The notes under the pieces: generated by a model
The model's input: the letters and a program-made list of their open reading frames with translations, nothing else
The model's database searches: none
What the model was told of the DNA's origin: nothing
Position numbers and translations under genes: made by a program
Source of the DNA: Plasmopara viticola
Lineage: Eukaryota; Oomycota; Peronosporomycetes; Peronosporales; Peronosporaceae
Assembly: GCA_001695595.3 (NCBI GenBank)
Contig: MBPM02000005.1
Span: 372,001 to 436,000, forward strand
Length of the DNA: 64,000 nt
Direction of reading: 5' to 3'
Shown here: positions 1 to 11,168 of the stretch, in pieces
How positions within the stretch are numbered: position 1 is the first letter of the stretch
How the letters are laid out: each line of letters starts with the position of its first letter

Positions 1-166
1 CTCGACCGATGTTGGCTAACTTGATCCTTAGTATGAACAATCGTTAGCTTGCAAAACACAAGAGCTTTCCACGATGCAGACTCGGCTCCAACAAGAACAA
101 CAGACGACGATTGACACGATCGATGTGGGTGCCGACAGCTTTTTGTGGAGTAAAGTCGAATTTTAG
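1..166 (+). CDS. Possible 3' end of an upstream gene
   Basis: The frame read from the ATG at 74 runs for 30 codons and stops with TAG at 164-166. The same frame has a stop at 17-19, so if this is a last exon it would begin after an AG acceptor between about 30 and 56. The encoded tail is Gln/Thr/Asp-rich and ends in a Trp-Ser-Lys stretch. I do not recognise it. It could equally be chance coding at the edge of the window. Confidence 0.2.
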
Positions 167-456
167 AGTTTTACAGACTAAAACTGTGTTGTAGAATATT
201 CGTAGGGATTGTGTGGAACTCTACACTTACGTCGGACGGGTCGTTAGTGCTGTCAAGGCCACTCCACGGTACAATATATTGGTAAAAGGGCAACAGTCAT
301 TTTACTCTTACGTGTTGAGTGTGTCTAGAACGTTGTCGTCACCGAGAAATATCTTGGCGGATCCAACGAAGCTTCGGCACGTGAAAGCCCTTGTACGATC
401 ATGCGTACATTCGTCTAGCTGCCATAGTCCAGCGATTAATGTGTGAAAATGCGTAG

Positions 457-744
457 ATGACATCAACAGCAGCGATACGAATACCCGTGCAATCGTTGCA
501 CTCGGAAGCGCCGTCGATATCTCGAATAAACGGAGCTCGACCAGCATCTGCACCAGTGCGAAGAAGTAGAGGGACGTATGCAGCAGCATTACGCGATAGA
601 GTGAACCAATCACTTGAGACACCCGTCGAGACCAGCCATCGTGCCTATGACAGACGAAGTGAAGGCAAAAACAACAGACCTTGGCTTGGATCTAGACAAA
701 AGTTGCAAGAGTTTAAAGCCGAAGGTAGCAACTCAAGGATGTAA
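457..744 (+). CDS. Hypothetical Arg/Ser-rich protein
   Basis: The ATG at 457 opens a 95-residue frame ending in TAA at 742-744. The product is basic, with an Arg-Pro-Ala-Ser-Ala-Pro-Val-Arg-Arg patch near residues 28-36 followed by a mixed-charge tail. No domain is recognised. An AG directly precedes the ATG, so the frame may instead be the last exon of a gene whose upstream exons lie between 170 and 450, where several other short frames are open. Function unknown. The next firm gene starts 249 bases downstream on the same strand. Confidence 0.3.
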   Translation: MTSTAAIRIPVQSLHSEAPSISRINGARPASAPVRRSRGTYAAALRDRVNQSLETPVETSHRAYDRRSEGKNNRPWLGSRQKLQEFKAEGSNSRM

Positions 745-993
745 ATCAGCGCTTTCAGTACATGGATTAAGGAGTGAAGATATTGGCAAACGGCAGAGTG
801 AAAACAATAGATTGCAGCGTCGTAACCTTAAACGTGCAACAATATTATTATTGAACGCAAATCTTCACACACTTGATTTTATTCACAGCTTAAACTATAT
901 TGTGAGTGAGCAATAAATCATAAGCAATGGTCGACCAAGTAACCTAATTATTTTATTAAATATTATTGGTCGCATAGAGCGTATCCTAGCTTA

Positions 994-2973
994 ATGGACC
1001 AAACGATCACTGCCGATTCGGTGCCAAGCACGCACGAAGCCGTGACGTCCCGAGTCATCGCAGACCTCCACGCTATCGGTCGTACCTCTGTGCACGCGGA
1101 GGAGCTCGCGCGCGCCCTCGCCATCGTCTCGCAATGCTACAGCGTCCCCGTCCCTTCCAGCGCGACCTCTGCCATTCCAAAAGCATTGATGGACGTCTCG
1201 GACCTGCTCCAGCGCCACCGCTTGTATGAGAATGACACGGTCCTCTGTGAGTATCCCACCGAGCAGTGTCCAGTGCTAGAAAGTGGCTTGCGGCTACTGT
1301 GGACGCACGTGACGACGTATCAATTGCATGCCGCCTTGATCGATCTCGTCCGTACAATCGACTATATGCCCCGTGCCATCACGTTCTGGAAGCACTTGGA
1401 AACGCGCACGTGGCGTGAAGTCGTGCAACGCGGTCCGTTGCAATGGTGCGTCTCTCGCATGCAACGAATTTCCATCCAAGAGACGATTCGAAGCTTGCAC
1501 GAGACGTTAGAAGCCCATTTGGTACAATACTTATTGGTCACCCATGCAATCGTAGGTAGTCAATATGCTAAACCTCGGCCTGCTTGTGCCTCTATCGCGT
1601 GTAGAAAAAGATTGGCATGCTCAAGAAGCTGACGACCACGTGTGCTAGAGCCTTTACCGACTACAACGAGCTCGAGACGCGCATGACGCACGGCCTGGCG
1701 TTCCTCGAGGTCGTCTACACTTCCAGCGGCATTTCTCCCCCTCGTCGCGGCCTCACCACGTTGCAAGCGCAAGCACCAATCGTGTTGCCACCCTATCACT
1801 TTGGTGCGTCTCCCAAACTTGCTTGCTCCTTGTCCTCTGTGGCTCCTAACGTCCCATCCTGCACTAGAGACGACCATCGTCGACAAGGCCCGCGGCGTCC
1901 TCTCGAGTCAAGACGTGGTCGAGTCATTACGTCGCATTGAGCACAACCTCGCCGTGTATCGGACGGCTCAGGCGCACTTTGCCCGTGGCTTTCAAGCCGC
2001 CCTGAGTCCGTGTCGTCCCCCGTCGCCCCTGCGGCAACGGTGGCTGCACGTCACGACGCTCGCCATCTGCTTGGCGGCCGGCGGCGTCTGGATCAGTACG
2101 CATCAAGCCACGTTTCACGCGGGGCTCGTGGCGCTGCGTGCGGCCATGCACGACTTCCTCCGCGACCACATGCTCGAGCCCCTCCACGCCATTTTCGAAG
2201 AAGTCGTCCTGAATCAAAAGCCAGGGATCCAAGACGCCTTGGCGTTGCTCGATACCAAAGAGAGTTTGCGCCGCATGTTGTCGGATTTCGTCCACGACAC
2301 GTCGCCGACGCTCGATGCCAAGGAACGGCAGCGCATTGTGACCGACATGGACATGTCGGTCGTGTCGCTGCAGTACGAGAAACAACTGGCGTCGGCCGTC
2401 AAGAACCTCATGACGGGCGACATTGTGCGCATGCTCTTGATTCAAGTGCAATTCATCAAGAAGGAACTCATGGTCGCCATGGGCGCGATCGACGAGTTGA
2501 TGCACGCAAATCAGCTCAACATGCAAATGATGGCCACGATCCCCACGTTCCTCGTCTTTGGAGGCTTGTACAAGCTCGTCACGGCGGCGTTTCACATGCT
2601 GTACAAACGCCTCAGTGACCGCTTGTTCTACGACGCGAGTGAGATCGCTGGCTTCCTCCGCACCAACTTGCGCGACATTGAGCGCTTGTTAAACAAGCAG
2701 AATCGCCACGGGACCGATTGCGACGACGCAGTCTTGAACGTGCGCGACCTCGGCTTGCTCTTGCTCTTGCTCCATCAATTGCGCGACCTGTTTGAAGCGT
2801 ACCGCGGGCTGTTTCACCACGAGGACCAAGAACGGTTTCAAGAAGATTTGGACGATTTGATCGCCGAGGGGCTGCTTGTGTCCCAGCAATTGGCCGTCAT
2901 TCAGCGCATGTACCACTCGCATCCGTTTCTATACAGCACAAAAGCGAGTCGCATGCGCTGGATATTGGACTAA
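994..2973 (+). CDS. NCA2: NCA2-like mitochondrial membrane protein
   Basis: Three exons (994-1551, 1605-1803, 1868-2973) join in frame across two short GT-AG introns of 53 and 64 bases, giving about 620 residues. The C-terminal half has the NCA2 signature: an IQVQFIKKEL motif, then ALDELM-like helical residues and a hydrophobic segment (IPTFLVFGGLY). An earlier hydrophobic helix (near TLAICLAAGGVWI) could be another membrane segment. In yeast NCA2 affects expression of mitochondrially encoded ATP synthase subunits 6 and 8, and the family is associated with mitochondrial membranes; that role here is inferred from the family. The stop lies 49 bases from the stop of the convergent eIF2B beta gene. 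The first ATG after an AT-rich leader was taken as the start. Splice sites were placed by phase and are not confirmed. Confidence 0.82.
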
Positions 2974-3022
2974 CACGACACACGCAAAGGCTTGGGCAAG
3001 AGAGAGTGGGAGCATGTTACGT

Positions 3023-4485
3023 TTACTGCAATTGGTAATCTTGCGGCGAGTAATACTCGGCCAGGAGACGGTAAATGTACGACGGCGGGTGGGCCCCGGT
3101 ATTGGTGATGAAGAGCATCACACACTCGGGCGGGACGTAATCGTACGCGGGATTCAAGACTTCAAGCTGCGCGCGTAGTAGAGCACATTGTTAGTGGAAG
3201 CGACCCAAGCCAATACAGACACAGACTCTCGAAGCTACGTTGTACGTACATTGTCCACGGTATCTTCATAGTTAAAGATGCTCGAGGGGGCCAACAGTTC
3301 GCTCCGTACGTCCAGATCGTGTGCGTACAGTGGCGACAATTTGATCAACCCGGCGACGCAGACGACCGGGACTGAGCATTTCTTGGCCGCCAACGCAATG
3401 TTTTGCAACCCCGATTGGGCAATGAGTCCGCCGTTGGCCACGACGGCCGCAGCCGGGACGACGACCTTGTTCACGCGCGCCATCAACGCGTAGACGGCAC
3501 TGTCGGGGATCACGGTCACGTGGATGCCACTGGCCGCCAAGGCATGGGCCATGGTCTGACCAGTCAACAACGGGGCCGATTCCACGACAATGACTTGAAA
3601 CGCCCGTTTCTTGGCCGCAGTCTTGAGAAACGCTTCGACAGACAAGGACAAGCCAAAGGTCAGGATCACTTCACTGGAGACAAGTCAACAGGGTGATATT
3701 AGAAACGTAGAGACTTGATACGATACTGGTGAAGAGGACGTACTCGGTATGAATGTATTCCATGGCTTGGTCGGCAATATTCACGTGCAAAGTCTCGATT
3801 TCGTCCACGAGCTCGGCGATTCCTTCCATGACGGACTGACACAGCAATGCAATTAGTACTTGATCGAGCAGTACGTAGTATACTACAAGTGGCACGTAGT
3901 ATACTACAAATGTCATAATCGTACCAGTTTAAGGTCGGTAATGGGAATGGATAAGTCCGTGTCGGTCCCGGGGGTGAGGATTGTGTCCAATGAACGCGAC
4001 AGATTGTTCGTCCGGGTGGACGACGGACCGGTGGTGCTAGTACCGGTTGCAGTCGCGGATACCTTGAGTGCGTTCGAATGCTCTTCCCGGATAATGTATA
4101 GCACGCGACGCACGACATTGCCAATGGCCAGTTCGTGCGCGTGCGCGGTCGTGAGCATGTGGCCCAGCTGACGAATCTTGTCGAGGATTTCGCCCGCTGT
4201 TGACCATTTCACGGTTTCTAGCTACAACATTCGGATGATCTAGTGACATTTAATCCATCGTGGTTGTGGAGGTACGCACCACTTTGCTCAAGACGTTGGT
4301 AGTCATCTTGGCCGTCTCGTATGAACCGTGGAGCTGTCTACAGAGTGCATTAGTGTTCGAGTCTTAAGATAGGACATGTCCAGCGCAAACCTGCGCTTCA
4401 GACGTAACACTAGCTCGTCAACGAGCTCGCGAACGGGAGGCCATTCCTCCAGCCATTCCTTGAGCTCTTTCGTCGAAGCCGCCAT
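3023..4485 (-). CDS. EIF2B2: Translation initiation factor eIF2B subunit beta
   Basis: Six minus-strand exons (4485-4391, 4337-4280, 4221-3925, 3835-3744, 3673-3250, 3166-3023) join in consistent phase into a 369-residue protein, close to the usual eIF2B beta length. Family motifs occur in order: WSTAGEIL, GNVVRRVLYIIREE, DEVILTFGLSLSVEAFLK, ALMARVNKVVVPA, ANGGLIAQSG and the C-terminal NPAYDYVPPE / GAHPPSYIYRLL blocks. eIF2B is the cytosolic GDP-GTP exchange factor for eIF2, and beta belongs to its regulatory alpha/beta/delta core. A Ser/Thr-rich insert sits near residues 95-130. Introns have GTACG/GTGCG donors except the first (GTTTGC). The gene is divergent from the CPSF30-YTH gene across a 191-base shared promoter and convergent with NCA2. 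Confidence 0.95.
3875..3907. repeat. Duplicated 12-base palindrome inside an eIF2B beta intron
   Basis: The self-complementary 12-mer GTAGTATACTAC occurs at 3875-3886 and again at 3896-3907, as part of a 21-base unit repeated once. It lies wholly within the 89-base intron at 3836-3924, the longest intron of the gene. It is probably a local duplication; no function is evident. Confidence 0.7.
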
Positions 4486-4676
4486 TCTTTTGATTTGTCG
4501 TCCCCGGCTAAATTTCGAGTACAACACACAAAATAGGGCCCATTGTTCGAGTACACCACACGAGCTAGACCAAATTTGTAATTTTCTATTAACGCTGTCT
4601 CGTGTATTGTACTTAATTGTACACGAAATAGTGCAGATTTGTAATTTCTTCATAGCACACACAAACCTCAACGTCA
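4486..4676. promoter_or_regulatory. Shared divergent promoter between eIF2B beta and CPSF30-YTH
   Basis: The 191 bases between the two divergent start codons are more AT-rich than the flanking genes. They contain two copies of a CGAGTACAMCACAC direct repeat (around 4517 and 4541) and two copies of an ATTTGTAATTT motif (around 4575 and 4636). The repeats suggest shared regulatory elements. That is an inference; no known oomycete initiator was identified with certainty. Confidence 0.5.
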
Positions 4677-6969
4677 ATGGTGTTGGGCCTCTTGCTGCGC
4701 GATGAAGAAGAGCGACGGCTGTCGTTTGACTTTGAATCGTTGTTACCCGAGGATGGCGACGATCGAATGGACCTGCGAGAGCATCGCAACGGTGCGGTCG
4801 TGGGTGTCGGTGGGGCCACGTTTGGCCACACGGCGGCCAAGAAAGATTTCAAGCGCGGGACGGTCGTCTGTCGCCACTGGCTGCGTGCGCTGTGCATGAA
4901 AGGCGACAATTGCGAATTCCTCCATCAATACGACATGTCCAAGATGCCCGAATGTCGCTGGGGAATGGAATGCCAAGTGCCCGAGTGTCCGTTTCGGCAC
5001 GTGCCCGACGAAGAGCGGGTCGAGTGCGCGTTTTACAAGCAAGGCTTTTGCTCCCACGGCGCCAGTTGTCGCTACCGCCACATTAAACTCGCACGGGAAG
5101 AGTGTCCGGACACGGCGGACTTTGCGTTGCAAGCCAAAGTGGCCGACGAAGAGAATGTCAAGCGGCGCAAAGCTCAGCCCGTGAATGAATTTTTCAAGAT
5201 TGCCATTTGCAAACATTGGGAAAAAATTGGCTCGTGTCCGTTTGGGGACGAGTGTCATTTTGCACACGGTGATACGGAACTGCGGCCGTTTCCCAAGGGC
5301 GAGAAAGAGGAAAAGGAAGCACGAGGAGGGAGGTATGGCCCCGGAGGGGGGATGGACGATCCTCGACTGGCACGACCAGGGCCCGCACTGCCGGACGAGG
5401 GCAAGATGGCCAAGTACTTTTTGGTGCACTCGGCGAGTTATTTGAATCTCGCGCACTCGGTGCATTATCAACGGTGGGCGGTACCATCGACCGTGGTGCA
5501 ACCGATCAAAAGTGCCGTCGAAGCATCGTATGAAGTGTTTTTATTCTTTACCGTCGGATCAAGCAAACACTATCAAGGTCTTGCGCGTGTCGGAAACGAA
5601 AGTCTGGCCACGTGGGATCCGTCAGTGGGTGAAGATCTGGCCCAGAATGTTGTACCGTACGAGGCAGAGGGGCGCTCCGAGTGGACGGGTGCCTTTCCTA
5701 TCGAGTGGCTTCGTATCTGTGAGTGTCCGTGGGAACGCCTTGCGCGATTTGAAAACAAGCTCCTTGCTGTGTTGGAATGGTACGATCGGGTTCTTTTTTT
5801 TTGACAACAATGGGGTTTAATTGTATGGGTTGTGGCTCTCTTGTACCAGTCAAAACGGCTACGAAGTGGATTCCGACACGGGCCATTCCCTTGTGCGCTT
5901 GCTGTATAATCAACCACCGATTCAACTCCATTACCGATCGGTCGAAGATGAAGTGAATTTGCCAGGAGGCGCGGAGGAACTCGCGACTCGACGGCGAGAA
6001 GCGGCCGAGAGTTTGTGTTCTGTTTCGAACGGCCTTGGATTTACGGGCCCACCAACGTCACGATGGCTCGTGACTCAGCCTGGCTTTGTCTTTACGTGCA
6101 CGACCCAGACGATCGACGAGTGTTTTGGCCGCATGTTGTTTGGGCTGCCACAAGACCGCGAGCCGCTTGCCCAGCAATACGTGACTCCAGGCACTCTACT
6201 CTTCCTGTTCAATCTATCCGATCAACACCTTTTGGGGATCTTCGAAGCCATTTCTCCTGCCCTCGTAAATATTATGCCAACGGCCTTTTGCCACGGACCA
6301 AACATGCCGTCACCCTTTCCAGTCCAAGTGCGGTTTGCAGTCATGCTCAACGCGCCGGCTTTACCAATATCTGACCCTCAGATCAAGCAAGTGATTGGCG
6401 ACAATGGCGTGGACGCAGGTCCTTTGTCGCTGCAATTGACGCAACAACTGGCCAATGTCTTTGCAGAGCGTAGTGGAGCGGCGTTTCCACTGAATGGCCC
6501 ACCGATGGGTCCTGACCTCTTTCGGGAAAAGCCAGGCTCAAGTAGCCTCAGTGGAATTTCTAGTCACGATGGCAACAAGGACCCGAATGAGCCAGCGTTT
6601 CTTGAAAAGCTCATTGTAGGAATCGAGAATGACAGCGACTTTGGCGTCACACGCCGAATTATTGGACCTGCGGGCTCGAATATGAAGCGCATTAGTGTCG
6701 AAGCGGGTGGCAATGCCAAGATTCGCGTCCGTGGTCGTGGCTCGGGCTCGAAAGAAGGAGGGCCCGAAGATGCCGATGAGCCACTCATGATTCTCGTGTC
6801 GGCCGAGAACGAGCGCAGTTTTCGCATTGCGTGCTCTCTAACGACTGACCTCTTGACTGCCATTCACCGTGATTATCAAATGTTCCAGCAATGCGGGCCG
6901 CCTTTTCGAGGGGGTGGCAATTACAGTCGCGGCCCTCCTCCACGTGGGCACCACGCAACGACTTATTAA
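4677..6969 (+). CDS. CPSF30-type CCCH protein fused to YTH, DCD and KH domains
   Basis: Two exons (4677-5779 and 5850-6969; 70-base intron, GTACGA donor, phase 2) encode about 740 residues. Four CCCH fingers are visible with Cys/His at 65/73/79/83, 93/99/104/108, 117/125/131/135 and 178/187/193/197, arranged as in the cleavage/polyadenylation factor CPSF30. Residues ~244-395 form a YTH domain (KYFLVHS start, RWAVP with W267, VFLFFTV, HYQGLARV, WTGAFPIEWLRI), closest in pattern to the CPSF30-linked YTH of plants and apicomplexans, which reads m6A. Residues ~444-540 resemble a DCD domain (GFVFTCTTQTIDECF, GTLLFLFNLSD, LLGIFEAIS). Residues ~620-705 are a KH domain with RRIIGPAGSNMKRI. The tail is Gly/Pro/Arg-rich. 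The protein probably binds nuclear pre-mRNA during 3'-end formation and may couple it to m6A; this is inferred. Exon 2 stays open from YTH through KH, which supports one protein. Its stop is 72 bases from the convergent PRPF18 stop. Confidence 0.88.
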
Positions 6970-7041
6970 AGGCAAGACCACGGGGAAACGGCAAGGAATG
7001 GACTCTTGGAAGCAATTCTATTCACACCCTCTCGTCCGCAC

Positions 7042-8085
7042 TCACATGACGCGTTTCGATGGCAAGGCACTCGAGATCGATTGTGCGTACGAAATGAGCC
7101 GTTTGACGGACGTCAGGTACTTGCGCTGGGCCTCGTTGTTCATCACGTGGGCCTGTTTGTTCGAGTGAATCTTTTCTCGCCCCGTCCGTTCGTGGATCCC
7201 GACCATGGTCACGCCAATCGGCCACGCCGCGTTGCCAATCGCTAATTTAATATACGCGTCGTTTGCCTGCACAAACTCGCCTTGACGACAGAACGTGACA
7301 ATGTCGACGAGTTTGGGCAAAATATCCGCCGGGACTTGACGCTGTTTGCATAGTTTGAACAAGGGCCGAATGTAATCTTTGCACTGTTTCATTGTCTTGA
7401 CGGCCACTTTTCCGTGCATAGTGTGCTTCACGTGGTCCGGGCGAGTGGCCAACTCGCGCTCCCAATGATGCAGCATGTCCCGAAAGAAACGGTAGACGAG
7501 TTTATCCGCGTCCTTCTCGTCCTCGTCCTTCGTGTCTTCTTTCTTGCGTTCGTGTCGCCCTCGCTGGGCTTCGAATTCTTCCGCGTCTTCCGCGGCATCG
7601 TCGACCGAGTCTCTTTGATCGCCCCGCCCGTCCGCGTCGCCACCGACAAAGCGGTTGCGAATGTTATGCCCCGCGCCCAGTCCCTCTTCGTGCTTGGTCA
7701 CGGCGTCGATTTCCACGCGACGGAGCCGCGTCATCCGGTCGCCGATCGTCTCGCCAAAGAGCGTGATGGGCTCCCCCAATTCGCGTAATCGGCGACGCAG
7801 ATCCGGCCACGCTAGCGTGGAAGGACGTTCCGCTTCGTGGTGCAACGAGTCGGTGGCGGAGGCACGATCTGCCTTCTCGAGAGAAGGCCGAGATGGCGAC
7901 TGACCTTTGCTGTCGTCGCTCCGTTTGAGTTTCTTGCAGGACGCTGGGCTTGTCTCGTCCTTGGCTTCGAGGAGAGACTCGACCTCGGCACGACGAAGAT
8001 ACTTTCCGTTCAAGCGTTCCTTCTTCTCGGTTAAGACCGACAGCGCTTGTTTCTTGGCCGCCATCACTTGCATCAGAGTCTCCAT
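7042..8085 (-). CDS. PRPF18: Pre-mRNA-splicing factor Prp18
   Basis: A single-exon frame of 347 residues, near the 342 of human PRPF18. An SFM (Prp4-like) motif lies at ~93-124 (LRRRLRELGEPITLFGET). The Prp18 helical domain fills ~200-340 and includes the highly conserved loop (AAWPIGVTMVGIHER, REKIHSNKQAHVMNNE, RKYLTSVKRLI). A charged Asp/Glu/Lys linker separates the two. Prp18 acts in the second transesterification step of splicing with Slu7 in the nucleus. The first ATG is at 8085; a second Met at residue 8 is an alternative. The gene is divergent from Sec6 (263 bases between ATGs) and convergent with CPSF30-YTH. Confidence 0.95.
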   Translation of the reverse strand: METLMQVMAAKKQALSVLTEKKERLNGKYLRRAEVESLLEAKDETSPASCKKLKRSDDSKGQSPSRPSLEKADRASATDSLHHEAERPSTLAWPDLRRRLRELGEPITLFGETIGDRMTRLRRVEIDAVTKHEEGLGAGHNIRNRFVGGDADGRGDQRDSVDDAAEDAEEFEAQRGRHERKKEDTKDEDEKDADKLVYRFFRDMLHHWERELATRPDHVKHTMHGKVAVKTMKQCKDYIRPLFKLCKQRQVPADILPKLVDIVTFCRQGEFVQANDAYIKLAIGNAAWPIGVTMVGIHERTGREKIHSNKQAHVMNNEAQRKYLTSVKRLISYAQSISSALPSKRVM

Positions 8086-8348
8086 CTTTGCTTCGACGTT
8101 GAATGTAGTAGGTTGAAAGTAGTAAATTGATTTTGTAGGAATAGTAAAGAGACACTAAAAAGTAAGCTAATATTACTATTCGGTTGTGGTGCGATGATAC
8201 CGCTACGGCAATTCGGGGATACTATTATATTCCATACGAAAGTATTAAAAAGATATTCGCGACTACTATCCTTAACATAGACGTCCTTTTAACCCGACGT
8301 TGCCAGTGTAGTCAAGCGACGCGAGGCCATATCGCTTCTTCCGTCACG
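8086..8348. promoter_or_regulatory. Divergent promoter between PRPF18 and Sec6
   Basis: The 263 bases between the start codons at 8085 (minus) and 8349 (plus) are AT-rich compared with the coding DNA on either side. They hold repeated AATATTACTATT- and TACTATTA-like stretches. No specific binding site was recognised. Confidence 0.4.
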
Positions 8349-11021
8349 ATGATGACGTTGGTAGAGAAAGAAGCACGTGATCCAGTCGACGTGCTGCGTC
8401 TCAAGCTCAAAGATTCAACGTCATCGTCGCTATTGAACTCGCACCTCGTACGAAAAGCTGCGAAGATGTGAGCCAGCCGTCCGTCCTTTCTAACGCTTCT
8501 TTTGTAGCTCCACGACATTAAAATGGACTACCTTATCAAACAAAACAGCACGTCGGGCCAACTTGCCGGGTTTGTCCAAGCCCAAGTGGATGAGATTGAG
8601 CGTGCCAGTACGTTACTCGCCCTCGCGACGCCCGTGACGGACATTGTCACGCACTTGACCACTTTACGCACCACGTGTCTCGACATGAATGAGGAATTGG
8701 GCGAGAAGAAAGTGTCGTCTGCCAACGTAAGTATTGCACGACGCAACTTGAAAGACTTGGAGCTCCAGATGATCTGGTACCAGGAAGTCCCTGCGAAACT
8801 GCATACCTTGGCGACGGCCTTTGAAACCGGAGGGTTGAGCATTGTAGAAATTTATACACAATGGCAAACCATGGACGACACTCGTCAAACTTTATTACAC
8901 GAAGTACGTCCATCAATTCTTTCCTGAATTGCCAGCTGCATGCTCATATAATGTCCTTGTGAACACTAGGTGACGCAATTCGAGCCTGGCAATCGGTACT
9001 TTGTGTTAATTTGTAGCTTTTTGGGGTAATCTTTAGCTCGTGCATCGCACCTCTTGACTCTAAATCTCCTGCTTGTAGGCAAGTGCAAGCGCACCTGCTA
9101 ACGTCTCTGGCCTCACGATTTGATCCCATCGAAGCGCTTGCGCTTCGCATTGACACTGAAGTCTGGGGATGTCTCCATCACTGCCTGGACCTAGCGCTCT
9201 TGAACCCCACGCGTCTCGGGAATGCCCTGCAAGTCATTGAATTGATGGCCACGCGCCAAGCGCGCTTCCGCTCCTCCAGCTCAATGCCTTACCGCGACAA
9301 TCAATTGACGCCCAGTCCACCCTGTCCATCCATGCACGACCGCATGGAAACGGAACTCGAAACCGCATGGACGCAACGCCTGGCCTCGGCGTTGCAAGAC
9401 GCTGGCGCGCACGCATCTTTGAATCGTGTCAGTGCAACTCTTGAACGCGCGACGCAATTCATGATGGAATTGGACAGCATGCAAGCCCACGTCGTCCCGT
9501 GTTTTCCCCCCGACGTCGACCTCATGCACTTGGTTACACGCACGTATACAGCTCAATTCGAACGCGCGTTCCTTGGCTTCAAAGACGACCGCGACCTCAC
9601 TCTCGCTCACCGGCTGGAATTGATTCAATGGATCGACTATTACAACAGCGAGATCATCAAGTATCCCCACTCCCGGGCGTCGACGGTCCTGGCGCAACTG
9701 GCCCACGAGTGGATGGCGAGCTATTTGACGGACATTGCACGGCAAATGCACACGTGGGTCACGAATCTCTGGAAACGCGACGACGAGGACGCAAAGCGGG
9801 GAGAGGGCGTGGCGGCCACGCGGGCCAACGAGATTGTCAACATTCTCAAGTCGCAACTGGCCATTGCGCACGAATATTTGAGTGGCGGCTTGCTCGCTCG
9901 TGTCGTGACGACGTGCTTACGTGTCTTGATGGACGAAATCCAGCACCGATTCGACTCGTTGGCCTTGCAACTGGACCGAGTGGACGTCGAACGCTTGTGT
10001 CTGTTTATCAACGATGCCGAGATCTTACAGGTGCGTGGGGTCGTGGATTCGTGGATTCGTGGTGGTTTGATTTAAGCGTCTTTGCGTCTTTGCGTCTTTG
10101 CGTAGGCCAAGTGTCCAGAGTTGGTGGCAGAGTTGGCGTTTGCAGACACGGCAGTAGACGAGAAGGAGGCGTTTGAGACGATTGTCGGGGACCGCTTGGA
10201 TACGACGTCCATGGAGATTGTCGCGTTTGCGACCAACGCGTGCCATTTGATCGTCGACAAGATCTTGCACGACGTCGAACAGGTACGAGAGAGCATGGAC
10301 TGGTTGATTCATGGACTCATACTTGCTGTGTAGGAGACGGTGAAGCTGTGGTGGTCCAAGAAGTGGGACGACGGGGCTCCAGTGGTCGCGACGCTGATGG
10401 CGACGCTGGACGATTACTACGTGGATTTGCAGCAATGGATTGTCGGCTCGTTCTTCTTTTCCAAGATCGTCCGGCAAAGCCTTAGTCGCTGCGTGCAGGA
10501 GTACCAAGCCAAACTCCTTCAACGGACGCATCGGGTCGTGGACGGCGACCATACGGCCACGATCGTCGACCAGGATTTCCAGGTACGACCACATGGTCTT
10601 AACCTGGATTCGTCGTCCAACTAACCGCTGGTTATGTGCCCAGACGTTCGTAACGTTCTTTGACAAGTATCAACGGGCGTTGCGTCAAACGGGGCTTCGA
10701 TCCACAGAAGACATTGCAGCGGAATTCACGCTCTTGCAAGTCATGGCGTCGACGCTACGGAACGCCAAGGGTCCAGAAACTGGCCGACCCGAGACGGAGC
10801 AAGTGCAGTGCCATCTCGTCAAGCTGCTGCGTGCGTCGCACGAGAGTGGCGGGTCCAAGCCCAAGGAGACAAAGGTGAAGAAGAAACGGTTTGGCGCCAT
10901 CAAAAAGCAGCACTCCAGCAAGAAGCGAGGCGACTCGACGGGGCACGAACACGCCTTGCAAGACGAGAGCGAGAGCTTTGTGGTGCAGAAATTGGACATG
11001 GCAGCGTTTCTAAAGAGTTAA
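8349..11021 (+). CDS. SEC6: Exocyst complex component Sec6 (EXOC3)
   Basis: Seven exons (8349-8447, 8508-8903, 8970-8995, 9079-10030, 10106-10282, 10334-10582, 10644-11021) join in phase into 758 residues, matching the ~750 of EXOC3. Sec6-like features include an N-terminal coiled coil with an ARRNLKDLE motif, a long helical middle with WIDYYNSEI and ANEIVNILKSQL, then VERLCLFINDAE and YYVDLQQWIVGSFFFSKIV. The tail is Lys-rich. Sec6 belongs to the octameric exocyst that tethers secretory vesicles to the plasma membrane. Exon 3 is only 26 bases and was placed because it restores phase between two clear coding blocks; exon 1 is the least certain, and 8523 is an alternative start. The intron at 10031-10105 contains short tandem repeats. 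The gene is convergent with the PX protein gene. Confidence 0.85.
10076..10099 (+). repeat. Three tandem 8-base repeats at an intron end
   Basis: The unit GCGTCTTT is repeated three times directly before the 3' splice site of the fourth Sec6 intron. A TCGTGGAT-type duplication lies just upstream in the same intron. The repeat forms the pyrimidine-rich tract of the acceptor. It is probably replication slippage. Confidence 0.75.
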
Positions 11022-11168
11022 CACGACGGAATGGCTGCCAGGCTTGACGACCAAGCGCTCGTGGGTCTGGCGGTTCGTCTTGCATGTCTTTGATGGGTGT
11101 TTGCTCCTCTTTCTTGCCTGTCTGGTCGTGCGCGAGCGCTTTTTGGATCACGAAGTGTACCACAAGAC

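Noticed and set aside
1927..2595. A 222-residue minus-strand frame over the NCA2-like gene
   Set aside because: It is antisense to a spliced gene with clear family motifs. Its Arg/His-rich composition is a typical mirror of GC-rich coding DNA.
4743..5501. A 252-residue minus-strand frame opposite the CPSF30 zinc fingers
   Set aside because: It is antisense to the CCCH-YTH exon and has no domain of its own.
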